In this document: positions 1 to 7,474 of the stretch, one piece after another
Layout: every line of letters starts with the position of its first letter
Position numbering within the stretch: position 1 is the first letter of the stretch
Source: Burkholderiaceae bacterium 26
GTDB lineage: Bacteria > Pseudomonadota > Gammaproteobacteria > Burkholderiales > Burkholderiaceae
Length of the DNA stretch: 64,000 nt
Direction: 5' to 3'
Assembly (NCBI GenBank): GCA_000955795.1
Contig: JYOB01000016.1
Span: 335,908 to 399,907 of the forward strand
Notes under the pieces: generated by a model
The model's database searches: none
The model's input: only the letters and a program-made list of their open reading frames with translations
Told to the model about the DNA's origin: nothing
Translations under genes and position numbers: made by a program

Positions 1-175
1 CACACCAAGCTGCGTGTGCGACGTCCAAGCGGTCCGCCGGTTTATGGGTGGTCGCTCTTACTCAAGAAGCATTCCATGCAGAAAACAGACGCGTCGATCC
101 GCCACAAACGCCCATGGCACCGGGCTTTGCGGGAAATCGACGGAACAACGGGAGATCGGAGAAGTGTGCGGTTTC

Positions 176-224
176 TCAGAATCGGCCGGGCAGCCTGTGC
201 GGAAACCCGCACGACCGATTCTGA
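176..224 (-). terminator. Stem-loop downstream of galU
   Basis: A perfect 10-bp inverted repeat, TCAGAATCGG (176-185) and CCGATTCTGA (215-224), encloses a second stem (GTGCGG/CCGCAC). It lies just past the galU stop codon on the minus strand, where a transcript end is expected. There is no clear U-tract, so it could be a processing or attenuator stem rather than an intrinsic terminator. I see nothing gene-like in bases 1-175. Confidence 0.4.
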
Positions 225-236
225 AAGAGGCGAAGC

Positions 237-1187
237 TCAGGCGGCCACGCTCAACGGAATGGTGTCGCGGACCAACGAATCCATCTCGGCAGACACATCT
301 TCATGCGTTTGGGACAGGCCCAGACGCTCATGCAGATACGCCTCAAAGTCAGCACGCACTTCCGGATGGCGCAGCGCAAACTCGACCGTCGCCTGCAGGT
401 AACCGAACTTGCTGCCGCAATCGAAACGCTGACCACGGTAGCGATACGCCAGGATCTGCTCTTCAGCGAGCAGACTCTGGATGGCGTCCGTCAACTGCAG
501 CTCGCCGCCCGCGCCAGGCTTCAGATTGCGCAGATGATCGAAGATGCGCGGCGTCAGGATGTAGCGCCCGACCACTCCCAAGTTGGATGGCGCATCCTTC
601 GGCGCCGGCTTTTCGACAATGGCATCGAGCTTGACCAAGCGGTCATCCCATTCACGGCCGGCAACCACGCCATACGACCGCGAGGCTTCCGGCGCAATCG
701 TTTCGACGCCGACGATGGAGCAACGGTAGTGATCGTAAAGCTCCGTCATCTGCTGCATGACGGGCGGCTGGTTGTCCAGCAAGTCATCAGCCAGGATCAC
801 GGCGAAAGGCTCGTCGCGTACCAGTTTCTGCGCGCACAACACTGCGTGGCCAAGGCCCAGCGTCTCGGGCTGACGCACGTAGAAGCACTCGACGCCGGGC
901 GGCTTGATCGACTGCACCATCTCCAGCAGCGCATGCTTGTTCTTGGCGGCCAGCTCAGTTTCAAGCTCGTAGGCCTTGTCGAAATGGTCTTCGATAGCGC
1001 GCTTGGCGCGGCCCGTGATGAAGATCATTTCCGTGATACCCGCGGCGGCAGCCTCTTCCACCGCATATTGGATCAGCGGCTTATCGACGATCGGCAGCAT
1101 CTCTTTCGGGCTGGCCTTGGTGGCGGGTAGAAAACGTGTACCGAGCCCCGCCACGGGAAACACGGCCTTGGTGATCTTCTCGTTCAT
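237..1187 (-). CDS. galU: UTP--glucose-1-phosphate uridylyltransferase
   Basis: Makes UDP-glucose from UTP and glucose-1-phosphate, a cytoplasmic step feeding surface polysaccharide, LPS and trehalose synthesis. The 316-residue protein starts MNEKITKAVFPVAGLGTRFL, carrying the nucleotidyltransferase signature GLGTRFLPATKASPKEM, followed by the GalU-type VEKP segment and a near-usual family length (about 300). I chose the ATG at 1187 because GGAG sits about 7 nt upstream and the family begins here; an upstream in-frame extension has no such support. It stands alone, next to the partition block. UDP-sugar supply fits the glycosyltransferases further along, but that link is inference. Confidence 0.93.
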   Translation of the reverse strand: MNEKITKAVFPVAGLGTRFLPATKASPKEMLPIVDKPLIQYAVEEAAAAGITEMIFITGRAKRAIEDHFDKAYELETELAAKNKHALLEMVQSIKPPGVECFYVRQPETLGLGHAVLCAQKLVRDEPFAVILADDLLDNQPPVMQQMTELYDHYRCSIVGVETIAPEASRSYGVVAGREWDDRLVKLDAIVEKPAPKDAPSNLGVVGRYILTPRIFDHLRNLKPGAGGELQLTDAIQSLLAEEQILAYRYRGQRFDCGSKFGYLQATVEFALRHPEVRADFEAYLHERLGLSQTHEDVSAEMDSLVRDTIPLSVAA

Positions 1188-1350
1188 GACAACTCCATTG
1201 GTGAGACGTAGCGTCATGAGCAAGTCATATGCCAGCGCAAATTAAAGGGGTCGACCCTTTGATGGAGCACCATCTGGCGCGCCCCCGCCGCAACGTCGCG
1301 AGCACGGCATCGGCACCTTTCCTACAACGGGTTGAAACTCCGTCGCACCA

Positions 1351-1368
1351 ACTTTCAGCGCCGAAAGT
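1351..1368. promoter_or_regulatory. parS-like palindrome (outlying copy)
   Basis: ACTTTCAGCGCCGAAAGT differs by one base from the perfect 18-bp palindrome just upstream of parA. It lies in the galU/KfrA-like intergenic region, 7 bases from an iteron (1376-1391). Identity as a ParB binding site is inferred from recurrence of the palindrome around parAB. Confidence 0.5.
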
Positions 1369-1375
1369 CGAAAAG

Positions 1376-1391
1376 CGTACCCAATTCTGCG
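1376..1391 (+). repeat. Outlying RepA-type iteron
   Basis: CGTACCCAATTCTGCG, a variant of the 16-bp repeat clustered at the origin more than 4 kb away. The same variant recurs at 8937-8952. It lies in the promoter region upstream of galU and downstream of the KfrA-like gene. Confidence 0.7.
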
Positions 1392-1455
1392 TGCCGTTCT
1401 GAGCCAACTCGCGGTCGACCAGACCAGTAAGCACCCGCTAACAGTGATTGTAAAA

Positions 1456-2274
1456 TCAGGAAGATGGCTTGACCCAGCCGCGCGAGACCGGCGCGGTGCG
1501 CTCGGGCGTGCGCCGGTAGGCATCGATCTGGGCGTTCAGTTGCGCGACCTCGGCTTCCAGGGTGCGGATGCGCTGGCGCAGTTGATCCGCTTCGTTTTGC
1601 GTCTGCTGGCGCACCGCATCGTTCTGCAAGCGTAGAAAGCGCTCGGTACCCGCCAGCGCGCTGGCCGCGCCCTCCAGGCGGGTCACGGTTTCCATGGTCT
1701 GTTCCAGGCGCTCGAGGGTCGCGTCGGTCAACTTGGGCGGGACGGCAGGCGCCGTGGCAAGCGCCTCGCCGAGACGGCGTTCCAAGTCGGCCATGGCGGC
1801 CTGCAATTGCCGATTGCGCGCGGCTTCGTGTTCCAGCGCGCGCTCCGCCACCTCAGCTCGGATGCGCGCTTCCATCCATTCGGCGCCCGCTCCCGGCGCA
1901 CCAATGGCGCGCGAGGCAATGCGGTTGCGCTCGTCACGTGCCGAAAGCGTACCCGTTTCTGCGTGCGCCAACGGGATCGGCCACGGCTCGACCGCATCCG
2001 CGGTGACACCGTTTCCAACCGGCCCGCGCCCCTGCGCTCGATCTATCGCCTTCTGTAACGTCGTATTGCTCGGACGCCGACGTACTCCCGCCTCCGCCAA
2101 CCACTGCACGTAGCGCCGAACGCCATAGATACGACGCGTCACGGCGTGGACGGCTTCGATCACCTCGTCGAGGAACACCGCGTTGTCGTGCGGGAAGGCG
2201 ATATCCAGCCTTCGGATCGCTTCAACGATCCGCTGCTGCTGCTCAGCCGAGAAATAGAGACCGGGGCGTGCCAT
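1456..2274 (-). CDS. KfrA-like DNA-binding coiled-coil protein
   Basis: A 272-residue protein with a basic N-terminal region (residues about 1-90, resembling the KfrA_N type of plasmid DNA-binding domain) and a long C-terminal coiled coil (about 120-255, rich in A/E/L/Q/R heptads). KfrA-type proteins of large replicons bind their own promoter and help stabilise partition, which fits its place beside parAB and repA. The start is the ATG at 2274 (MARPGLYF); an upstream TTG is possible, and neither has a strong ribosome site. An iteron (1948-1963) lies inside the coding sequence. The family assignment rests on architecture and context, not on clear sequence identity. Confidence 0.6.
   Translation of the reverse strand: MARPGLYFSAEQQQRIVEAIRRLDIAFPHDNAVFLDEVIEAVHAVTRRIYGVRRYVQWLAEAGVRRRPSNTTLQKAIDRAQGRGPVGNGVTADAVEPWPIPLAHAETGTLSARDERNRIASRAIGAPGAGAEWMEARIRAEVAERALEHEAARNRQLQAAMADLERRLGEALATAPAVPPKLTDATLERLEQTMETVTRLEGAASALAGTERFLRLQNDAVRQQTQNEADQLRQRIRTLEAEVAQLNAQIDAYRRTPERTAPVSRGWVKPSS
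1948..1963 (+). repeat. Iteron inside a coding sequence
   Basis: Exact consensus CGTACCCGTTTCTGCG embedded in the KfrA-like gene, where the opposite strand encodes A-E-T-G-T. Keeping the exact 16-mer inside a gene suggests selection on DNA binding or a recent origin by spread; both are inference. Confidence 0.75.
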
Positions 2275-2284
2275 AAGGGCTATC

Positions 2285-2310
2285 AAGTGTCTATACAGTG
2301 TACATGAAGG
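2285..2310 (-). promoter_or_regulatory. Possible operator/promoter of the KfrA-like gene
   Basis: The AT-rich segment just upstream of the start contains TGTCTATACAGTGTACA, an imperfect dyad. A second small palindrome, TTACATGTAA (2360-2369), lies further up. KfrA-type proteins repress themselves at such sites. This is a pattern call only. Confidence 0.3.
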
Positions 2311-2487
2311 GTTAAAAACCTCAAGTAATTCATATTAACAGTCATTATTTACATTTCGTTTACATGTAATTACAGTCGAGTCTTGAAACGTAGACATCCC
2401 CTTTGAAGGGGGAATCCACTCAATTCGGTGCCGAGCGGGCCGGGAAACGAGCCCTTCGATTGGGTACACCGGACACCGTTGAGCCGG

Positions 2488-2503
2488 CGCAGAAACGGGT
2501 ACG
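2488..2503 (-). repeat. Iteron between parB and the KfrA-like gene
   Basis: CGCAGAAACGGGTACG, the exact consensus in reverse orientation, in the roughly 320-base gap downstream of parB. Confidence 0.75.
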
Positions 2504-2542
2504 CTCCACGCTCCGATATGGCTTCCGAGCCCGAAATCAGGG

Positions 2543-2571
2543 TAAAAAAAAAGCGCCCCATGGGGCGCTTC
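2543..2571 (-). terminator. Intrinsic terminator of parAB
   Basis: The perfect palindrome AAGCGCCCCATGGGGCGCTT (2551-2570) is followed, on the minus strand, by a run of at least eight Ts. It sits 24 bases past the parB stop codon, so it should end the parAB transcript. Confidence 0.85.
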
Positions 2572-2594
2572 CAGTGAACAAACCTGCGGCGAAA

Positions 2595-3605
2595 CTACAG
2601 TAGGGCGACGTCCAGGCCAAATCGGCTTTTCAGCGCTTCCACCAGCGATTCCCGGGCGGCACGATCTCCGAGCTTCACATCGAGCATCACTCTTCCGGAA
2701 TCCCACTCCTTTATTGTGCCGAGAAGATCACCTTCCGCGCTTCGAATCTTATATTGGCGGCTGACTTCCTTCACCTTGCGGGTACGCCCTTCTTGAGCCA
2801 CCTTGCGGATCTGCTCCACGTCGCGGCTTGAGAGCCCCTCTTCCAGGACGCGATGTACCAGCTCACGCGTGCGGTCTTCGCCCGCGCTCTTGAAGTACAA
2901 CGTCAGCTCGTATCCGGTCGCGATACCGATGCCAGCCGGTCGTTCCTTCATGACTTCGAGCACTGACTCCGGCAGTTTCAGCAATGCCAACGTCTTGTTG
3001 ACCGTTCCCGCGGATACGCCGGTAATCTCACAAATATCTTCTTCTTTTTTAACTTTTCCTTCATCTAGCAGCTGCCGCCATGCGATGGCGTTGTCCAGCA
3101 CGGATTGGCCAGAACGCTGCTCGTTCAAGACGAAGGACAGACGGTAGAAATCGATGTCCGACAGGCCGTCTTCGATGAAGCAGTCCATCTCGGCCTTCCC
3201 AGCGGCGGCCAAGGCGCGCTTACGATAGTGACCGTCGATCAGGACATACCAGCCTGGCCGTGCGAGGTCTGGCGCCGCCAACCCTGGCGTCTGCTGACCA
3301 TGCGTAGCGATGGATGCCGCCCGCTCCTGAACGATCTGCGGATCGTAGATGCGGCGGGCGTTAAGCGGATTTTCCTGCAGCCGTTCCAGCGGAACCTTGA
3401 TCACCCTGCGTTCAGAAGTATTTGCAGGTGCGGGACTTTCAGCGCTGAAAGCAGGGGCAGGAGCCGCTTGCCCAAGCAGCCCGCGGGGGTGCGATGTAAT
3501 CGCTTTTTCCGCCAAAGCAAAACGATCAACCGGTGTCGCCTTGGTCTTCTCTGCGGCAATGCCGGCCAGCATGCCGTCTTTGAGCGATTTCAACTTCGCG
3601 CTCAT
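2595..3605 (-). CDS. parB: ParB partition protein
   Basis: Centromere-binding partner of ParA in segregation of this replicon. The 336-residue protein has a variable N-terminus, the ParB/Spo0J nuclease-like domain (about 66-160, with DGHYRKRAL as the CTP-binding region and NPLNARR before it), a helix-turn-helix region (about 165-215, ICEITGVSAGTVNKTLALL) and a C-terminal dimerisation part. The ATG overlaps the parA stop (ATGA), showing translational coupling in a parAB operon ended by a strong terminator. A candidate parS palindrome lies inside the N-terminal coding part (3435-3452). Confidence 0.93.
   Translation of the reverse strand: MSAKLKSLKDGMLAGIAAEKTKATPVDRFALAEKAITSHPRGLLGQAAPAPAFSAESPAPANTSERRVIKVPLERLQENPLNARRIYDPQIVQERAASIATHGQQTPGLAAPDLARPGWYVLIDGHYRKRALAAAGKAEMDCFIEDGLSDIDFYRLSFVLNEQRSGQSVLDNAIAWRQLLDEGKVKKEEDICEITGVSAGTVNKTLALLKLPESVLEVMKERPAGIGIATGYELTLYFKSAGEDRTRELVHRVLEEGLSSRDVEQIRKVAQEGRTRKVKEVSRQYKIRSAEGDLLGTIKEWDSGRVMLDVKLGDRAARESLVEALKSRFGLDVALL
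3435..3452. promoter_or_regulatory. parS-like palindrome inside parB
   Basis: CTTTCAGCGCTGAAAG (3436-3451) is a perfect 16-bp palindrome, identical to the core of the site upstream of parA, and lies within parB codons. Intragenic parS sites are common for ParB systems. ParB binding here is inferred. Confidence 0.6.
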
Positions 3606-4270
3606 ACACGTTCCTCCTGCAACAACTGCAACACCTCGTCGATCAAGATGTCGACTTCACTAACGGCTTCCCGGGCGCCCGGCACCCCGTGCACCGTCGC
3701 ACCGATCGCTTGGCACTCACGAAATGCAGAGCGCGAGCCGATCATGGAATCCATCAAAGGAATATCACCATCATCACCAAGAATCTCAATTGCTTGCTTG
3801 GCAAGCGAGACGCGCCGCTGAACCATGTTTGCCAGTACGCGAATACGCAGTGTCTCGTTGGTCACCTGAGCCTGCTGAGCCAAGGCTTTGGCGGCCACAG
3901 CAGCCCACAGATCGGGGGGCGATGGCACTACGGGGATCAACGCAATATCGGAGATGAGCAGCGCGCTTGACGAAGACGGTGAGTGGACCGCCGGAGGGCA
4001 ATCGACGACGATGTAATCGTAGTCCGCCACAAACTTGCGCACCTCTCGGTGCATTGCGCCGCCAGACGGTGCTAAACCGATCACCGAAGCCGGAAAGGGC
4101 TTGTCTTCAGGCGCTTGAGCGGCCCACCGAGTGGCCGTTCCTTGCTCGTCCATATCGACCAGCAGCGTCTTATTCCCCCGCAAACCAAGGGTTCCGGCGA
4201 TGTGCATGCTGACCGTGGTCTTGCCGCATCCGCCTTTCTGATTGAATACCGTTACGATCTTGGCGCTCAC
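3602..4270 (-). CDS. parA: ParA partition ATPase
   Basis: Walker-type ATPase that moves ParB-parS complexes over the nucleoid. The 222-residue protein starts GTG (SAKIVTVFNQKGG), with a deviant Walker A KGGCGKTT at residues 12-19, LLVDMDEQGTAT as the A' region, and IVVDCPPAV as Walker B. It is short, lacking an N-terminal DNA-binding extension, as in type Ib/chromosomal-like ParA. GGAGGG lies 4 nt before the GTG. A perfect parS-like palindrome lies immediately upstream of that ribosome site, so ParB probably regulates the operon as well as using the site for partition. Confidence 0.93.
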   Translation of the reverse strand: MSAKIVTVFNQKGGCGKTTVSMHIAGTLGLRGNKTLLVDMDEQGTATRWAAQAPEDKPFPASVIGLAPSGGAMHREVRKFVADYDYIVVDCPPAVHSPSSSSALLISDIALIPVVPSPPDLWAAVAAKALAQQAQVTNETLRIRVLANMVQRRVSLAKQAIEILGDDGDIPLMDSMIGSRSAFRECQAIGATVHGVPGAREAVSEVDILIDEVLQLLQEERV

Positions 4271-4279
4271 TGGCCCTCC

Positions 4280-4297
4280 ACTTTCAGCGCTGAAAGT
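4280..4297. promoter_or_regulatory. parS-like palindrome upstream of parA
   Basis: The perfect 18-bp palindrome ACTTTCAGCGCTGAAAGT lies between the parA promoter region and its Shine-Dalgarno. Its core recurs inside parB, with near copies at 1351 and 6767. It is the best candidate for the centromere and for a parAB operator. Confidence 0.7.
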
Positions 4298-4374
4298 CAG
4301 CAGCGCTCATCTTAGGGAAGACCGCATAAAAACACAAGTTCGATAAATTTCAATTCATACAAATTTCATCCGAA

Positions 4375-4398
4375 GGGCCCCGTCAAAAAAGGGGCCGG
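4375..4398. repeat. GC-rich inverted repeat between parA and csp
   Basis: GGCCCC and GGGGCC flank GTCAAAAAA in the divergent parA/csp intergenic region (4271-4686). The rest of this 416-base gap is AT-rich and should hold both promoters and the long cold-shock leader; I see no further gene in it. Confidence 0.35.
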
Positions 4399-4686
4399 TC
4401 AGGTGGTTTTCAATTCACCTAAACTGAGATGTAAATGCGGCCTTTAACGCATAACTTTCTGCGTTCACCCCAGCATTTATAGGCTTTGTAGGTGTTTACC
4501 AGCGGGATGCATAAAAGCGACATTTTGCGAAAATGCCGCCCATCGACACTCTGCCTCAAACTGGTTATGATGCTCAGACAGTCGTCTGAAGACTTTGTCT
4601 ACGCAAGATTCGGAATCAGCCGGTTCTTCGTGCGATGTCCGGATCGGCTGGACGACGTGTTTTTTGTTTTTTAAAGGAATTTTTGC

Positions 4687-4890
4687 ATGGCCACGGGTAC
4701 TGTCAAATGGTTTAACGAAACCAAAGGCTTCGGCTTCATCACTCCGGACGGCGGCGGCGCAGATCTGTTCGCGCACTTCTCCGAAATTCAGGGTTCGGGC
4801 TTCAAGACCCTGAAGGACGGCCAGAAGGTCACCTTCGAGGTGAAGCAAGGCCCGAAGGGTCTGCAAGCCTCGGCGATCAAGCCGGAATAA
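4687..4890 (+). CDS. Cold-shock domain protein
   Basis: A 67-residue single-domain CspA-type RNA chaperone, of normal family length. It has both RNA-binding motifs: KGFGFI (RNP1) and LFAHF (RNP2, usual form VFVHF). AAGGA lies 9 nt before the ATG. The long AT-rich leader upstream is typical of cold-shock mRNAs, which fold in a temperature-dependent way. A strong terminator follows at once, so it is a single-gene unit inserted between parA and the convergent repA. It probably has a general RNA-chaperone role rather than a replication role. Confidence 0.95.
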   Translation: MATGTVKWFNETKGFGFITPDGGGADLFAHFSEIQGSGFKTLKDGQKVTFEVKQGPKGLQASAIKPE

Positions 4891-4914
4891 GTTTCAGGCT
4901 GATCGCCTGAGATG

Positions 4915-4945
4915 AAAAAGGGGAGCATCTGCTCCCCTTTTTTTG
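4915..4945 (+). terminator. Bidirectional intrinsic terminator between csp and repA
   Basis: AAAGGGGAGC-ATCT-GCTCCCCTTT is followed by Ts on the plus strand and flanked by As on the other side, so it can serve both csp and the convergent repA, whose stop codon is 20 bases away. Confidence 0.88.
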
Positions 4946-4964
4946 TCCAGCGCTTTTGCGTACC

Positions 4965-6041
4965 TCAGGCCAGCTTCCGCACGCTGGTACGCGATGGCTG
5001 CAGAATCAAGGCCTTGGACGAGTCAGCATCGACTTTCGCGTCTGGATAGACAACCAGCACGTCCTTCAGCGCCTTGCGGAACAACGCACGGAATTTCCGC
5101 TCGCTTTCGGTCTCAGTACCGAATTGCATCTGCAGCGCTTCCCAAGGGATCTCTGTACGCTTCTGGATCGTAAAGAAGCGGTATGTGAGCCACGAATACA
5201 CATCCAGCGCAAACGGCGATTGCTTGAGCGCCTTCAACGCACGCATATCCACCGGCACAGGGCGATTCACGAGTTCGTTGAAGAACGGTTCTGACAGCAC
5301 CACGAAGCTCTCGAACATCGAACCCTGGCCCGGCTGCATTGGATCCCACCACGTCGACAATTGATCGGCCAGCAGGTAACCGATGCGATCGATCGACAGT
5401 GGTTCTTGATTCTGATTCTGGCTGCTGGGCGCCGACTTGTTTTGCACGATGGCAATCGTGGCAGAGAACAAGCGGATCATCTGCTGGCGGACCAGCGTCA
5501 TGGTGCCCCGCTTGCCGCCGGTGGCCATTGGGATGCCCAAGTTGTACATGAACTCGGACAACGAGTTGCCCAGCGAAATGCGCCGGTCTTCCACCGTGCC
5601 TTGGAATTCGCCGCGCTTCTTCTTGGCCATGATTTCCTTGCCGATCCAGGCCAGCATGAGCCGAGGATACGAGCCATAGGGATAGCCGAAAGAGACCGTC
5701 TCGGAGACGATGCGCTGCCTCCCATTGCTGGCCCGTTCAGAACGCTGCTGCGTGAAGTAGCCCGGCTGAATCATCAGCGAAATGTTGCCGCTGGAACGCG
5801 TCCAGACCGGCGGCGCACCCTTGGGAGCGCGATAGGGGAGGGTGACCTGCACGCTGGCGCGGCTGAGAAAGCCAACTTCGCCGCTTTGCCAGGCGTCTTC
5901 CCGTTCCATCGCCTGTGCTTCGTCGAACAGGCGCTGAAACTTCTCTGGCGCGGCAATGACTTGCCCTCCCGAGGGGACGATGATGCGGCCGGGCGATTCG
6001 TCGGCCGGTTTCCCATTGGGTGTAAGGCGTTTGGTGACCAT
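4965..6041 (-). CDS. repA: RepA replication initiator
   Basis: Iteron-binding initiator of the secondary replicon. The 358-residue protein matches the plasmid/chromid RepA family (RepA_C type) by the central VSETVSFGYPYGSYPRLMLA and SFVVLSEPFFNELVNRPVP regions and the C-terminal SWLTYRF and FGTETESERKF regions. I use the ATG at 6041 (MVTKRLTP); a TTG at 6050 is possible, and an in-frame stop lies just above it. No good ribosome site is visible. One iteron (6094-6109) lies 53 bases upstream, in the promoter region, which suggests that RepA represses its own gene. The origin follows directly. Confidence 0.88.
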   Translation of the reverse strand: MVTKRLTPNGKPADESPGRIIVPSGGQVIAAPEKFQRLFDEAQAMEREDAWQSGEVGFLSRASVQVTLPYRAPKGAPPVWTRSSGNISLMIQPGYFTQQRSERASNGRQRIVSETVSFGYPYGSYPRLMLAWIGKEIMAKKKRGEFQGTVEDRRISLGNSLSEFMYNLGIPMATGGKRGTMTLVRQQMIRLFSATIAIVQNKSAPSSQNQNQEPLSIDRIGYLLADQLSTWWDPMQPGQGSMFESFVVLSEPFFNELVNRPVPVDMRALKALKQSPFALDVYSWLTYRFFTIQKRTEIPWEALQMQFGTETESERKFRALFRKALKDVLVVYPDAKVDADSSKALILQPSRTSVRKLA

Positions 6042-6093
6042 GGTGGGCAAGAATTGTTCAGAGCCTTTGTACTAAAACGCCTTCGCCTTGTCA

Positions 6094-6109
6094 CGCAGAA
6101 TCGGGTACG
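6094..6109 (-). promoter_or_regulatory. Iteron in the repA promoter region
   Basis: CGCAGAATCGGGTACG, one base off consensus, lies alone about 50 bases upstream of the repA start and 170 bases from the main array. Lone promoter iterons in RepA replicons usually mediate autorepression, which I infer here. Confidence 0.6.
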
Positions 6110-6164
6110 TTTTCTTATTTTTGCTCGTTGTCGCGGGAAGGGCATCGGTGGGCAACCGTTAAGG

Positions 6165-6420
6165 TTGTCCACGGAAGACCTTTCCTCACTACAAGCTATA
6201 TATACCTTCTACGTTTACTACAGGTAAACCGTATACGCGGCCCGCAAAGCCTTGCCAGTACTGGGTTTAGGGGGGCAAACCGAACCAGATTCTGCGGACG
6301 TGCGAACCAGATTCTGCGCGATGGCGTACCCGCTTCTGCGCGAAACCGTACCCGCTTCTGCGCATTCGGCGTACCGGAATCTGCGGGGACAACATCATGT
6401 TGTCCACAGTGTTATCCACA
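6165..6420. other. Replication origin core: DnaA boxes and AT-rich stretch
   Basis: A perfect DnaA box TTATCCACA (6412-6420) and two close variants, TTGTCCACA (6400-6408) and TTGTCCACG (6165-6173), bracket the five-copy iteron array. Between the first box and the array lies the most AT-rich stretch of the area (about 6176-6240, including TATATATA), a likely unwinding element. Position next to repA supports an origin. Confidence 0.8.
6281..6385 (+). repeat. Phased direct iteron array (five copies)
   Basis: Five direct 16-bp repeats start at 6281, 6303, 6325, 6347 and 6370, a 22-23 bp period (two helical turns). Copies 1-2 read CGAACCAGATTCTGCG, 3-4 CGTACCCGCTTCTGCG, 5 CGTACCGGAATCTGCG. They place RepA monomers on one face of the DNA beside the DnaA boxes, as in other iteron origins. 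Confidence 0.88.
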
Positions 6421-6465
6421 GAAAACTGGGGCCGGGCGACGCCGTTCGATGCGTTTCTGCACGTG

Positions 6466-7186
6466 CGTACCCGTTTCTGCGACCGATTTGATGACTTTTG
6501 AGACCGGCTCACCCTGTTCGCCGTCGAAGCGTACCTGTTTCTGCGTGGATCAAGGTAATTTCTGCACGTGCTGGCGTACCCAAATCTGCGCGCCTGCCGA
6601 TTCTGGTGATTTTTTGGCGCTCCTTATTACAGACCATTCCCTGAAAGCGAGCGCACGCTTCTGGCAGCCCGCCTAGGATTCACGCGTACCCGTTTCTGCG
6701 TGGCGGCTCGCAAGCTGTATGTGGCCACACCTCACCGAGCCTGTCGCCTCGATGGGCGAATTCTGAACTTTCATCGCTGAAACCTGCACGAGAGGATGCG
6801 GCTTGCCGAGGTCTTGTGGCTCCCCGTTCTGGCTACCGTACCTGTTTCTGCGGGTAAAAAGCCTTATTGGCCAAGGGCTTGGCGCGGCGGCTTGCAGATA
6901 AGGCGTACCCGTTTCTGCGCGATGCTCCGCAGAAACAGGTACGGCCCATTTAAGGCCACTTCCGCAGAAACGGGTTCGCTTTGAGTCGAGCCCGGCGTCA
7001 TCGCGCGCAGAAACGGGTACGGTGTGCTCTTCAAAGGCGCGCAGAAACAGGTACGCCATCGCCTTTCGTCACACGTTCCTACATTTGCAGAGGTTCGTAC
7101 CCGTTTCTGCGGAGACAGGCGCAGAAACGGGTACGCCAATCGCAACGCACGCCGCGCGGCATCGGGTGTTCGCAGAAACGGGTACG
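6466..7186. repeat. Irregular iteron cluster in both orientations
   Basis: Twelve further iterons. Forward starts: 6466, 6530, 6575, 6685, 6837, 6904, 7096. Reverse starts: 6928, 6963, 7006, 7040, 7120, 7171. (7096 and 7120 form an inverted pair, as do 6904 and 6928, giving thirteen sites in all.) Most match CGTACCCGTTTCTGCG or its CCTG variant. Such secondary sites usually titrate or handcuff the initiator to control copy number. I see no protein-coding gene between 6051 and 7474. Confidence 0.82.
6767..6784. promoter_or_regulatory. Degenerate parS-like site within the iteron cluster
   Basis: ACTTTCATCGCTGAAACC keeps the left arm and most of the right arm of the parS-like palindrome. It sits in the widest iteron-free gap of the origin (6701-6836). 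Weaker than the other three copies. Confidence 0.35.
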
Positions 7187-7231
7187 GTTTGCCGGTGGAG
7201 TCACGCCTTCCGTTGCCGAAGCGATGCGTCC

Positions 7232-7312
7232 CGCCGGGCGCGTGCACACGCCCGGCGTTTCGGGCATCATGCGCATCCCGCGCGCCGGCGTGGCACTTGG
7301 CCGGCGCGTTTT
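7232..7312 (+). terminator. Two tandem GC-rich stem-loops
   Basis: CGCCGGGCG/CGCCCGGCG (7232-7257) is followed by CGCGCCGGC/GCCGGCGCG (7281-7308) and a TTTT run. They separate the origin from the permease gene and could insulate it from transcription. The gap to 7474 otherwise holds only the permease leader. Confidence 0.5.
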
Positions 7313-7474
7313 CCATCATTCGATTCGCATGAACAGTATTTCGACCGCGCCGCTTGAGGGTGCCGGAATCTTGCTAAGAGTGGCCTCGCCCCGTGGTGGG
7401 CGTGCATCGGGGGAGCCAGGCGCAGGACGGCGTCGGCCAGCGATGACACTTCACAACAAGAGGAGACAACCTGA

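Noticed and set aside
303-1130. Long plus-strand open frame opposite galU
   Set aside because: Antisense to a clear galU gene, no ribosome site and no domain; typical shadow frame in GC-rich DNA.
6241-7186. The iteron region as a CRISPR array
   Set aside because: Repeats are 16 bp, in both orientations, with variable sequence and spacing, and there are no cas genes; they fit RepA iterons.
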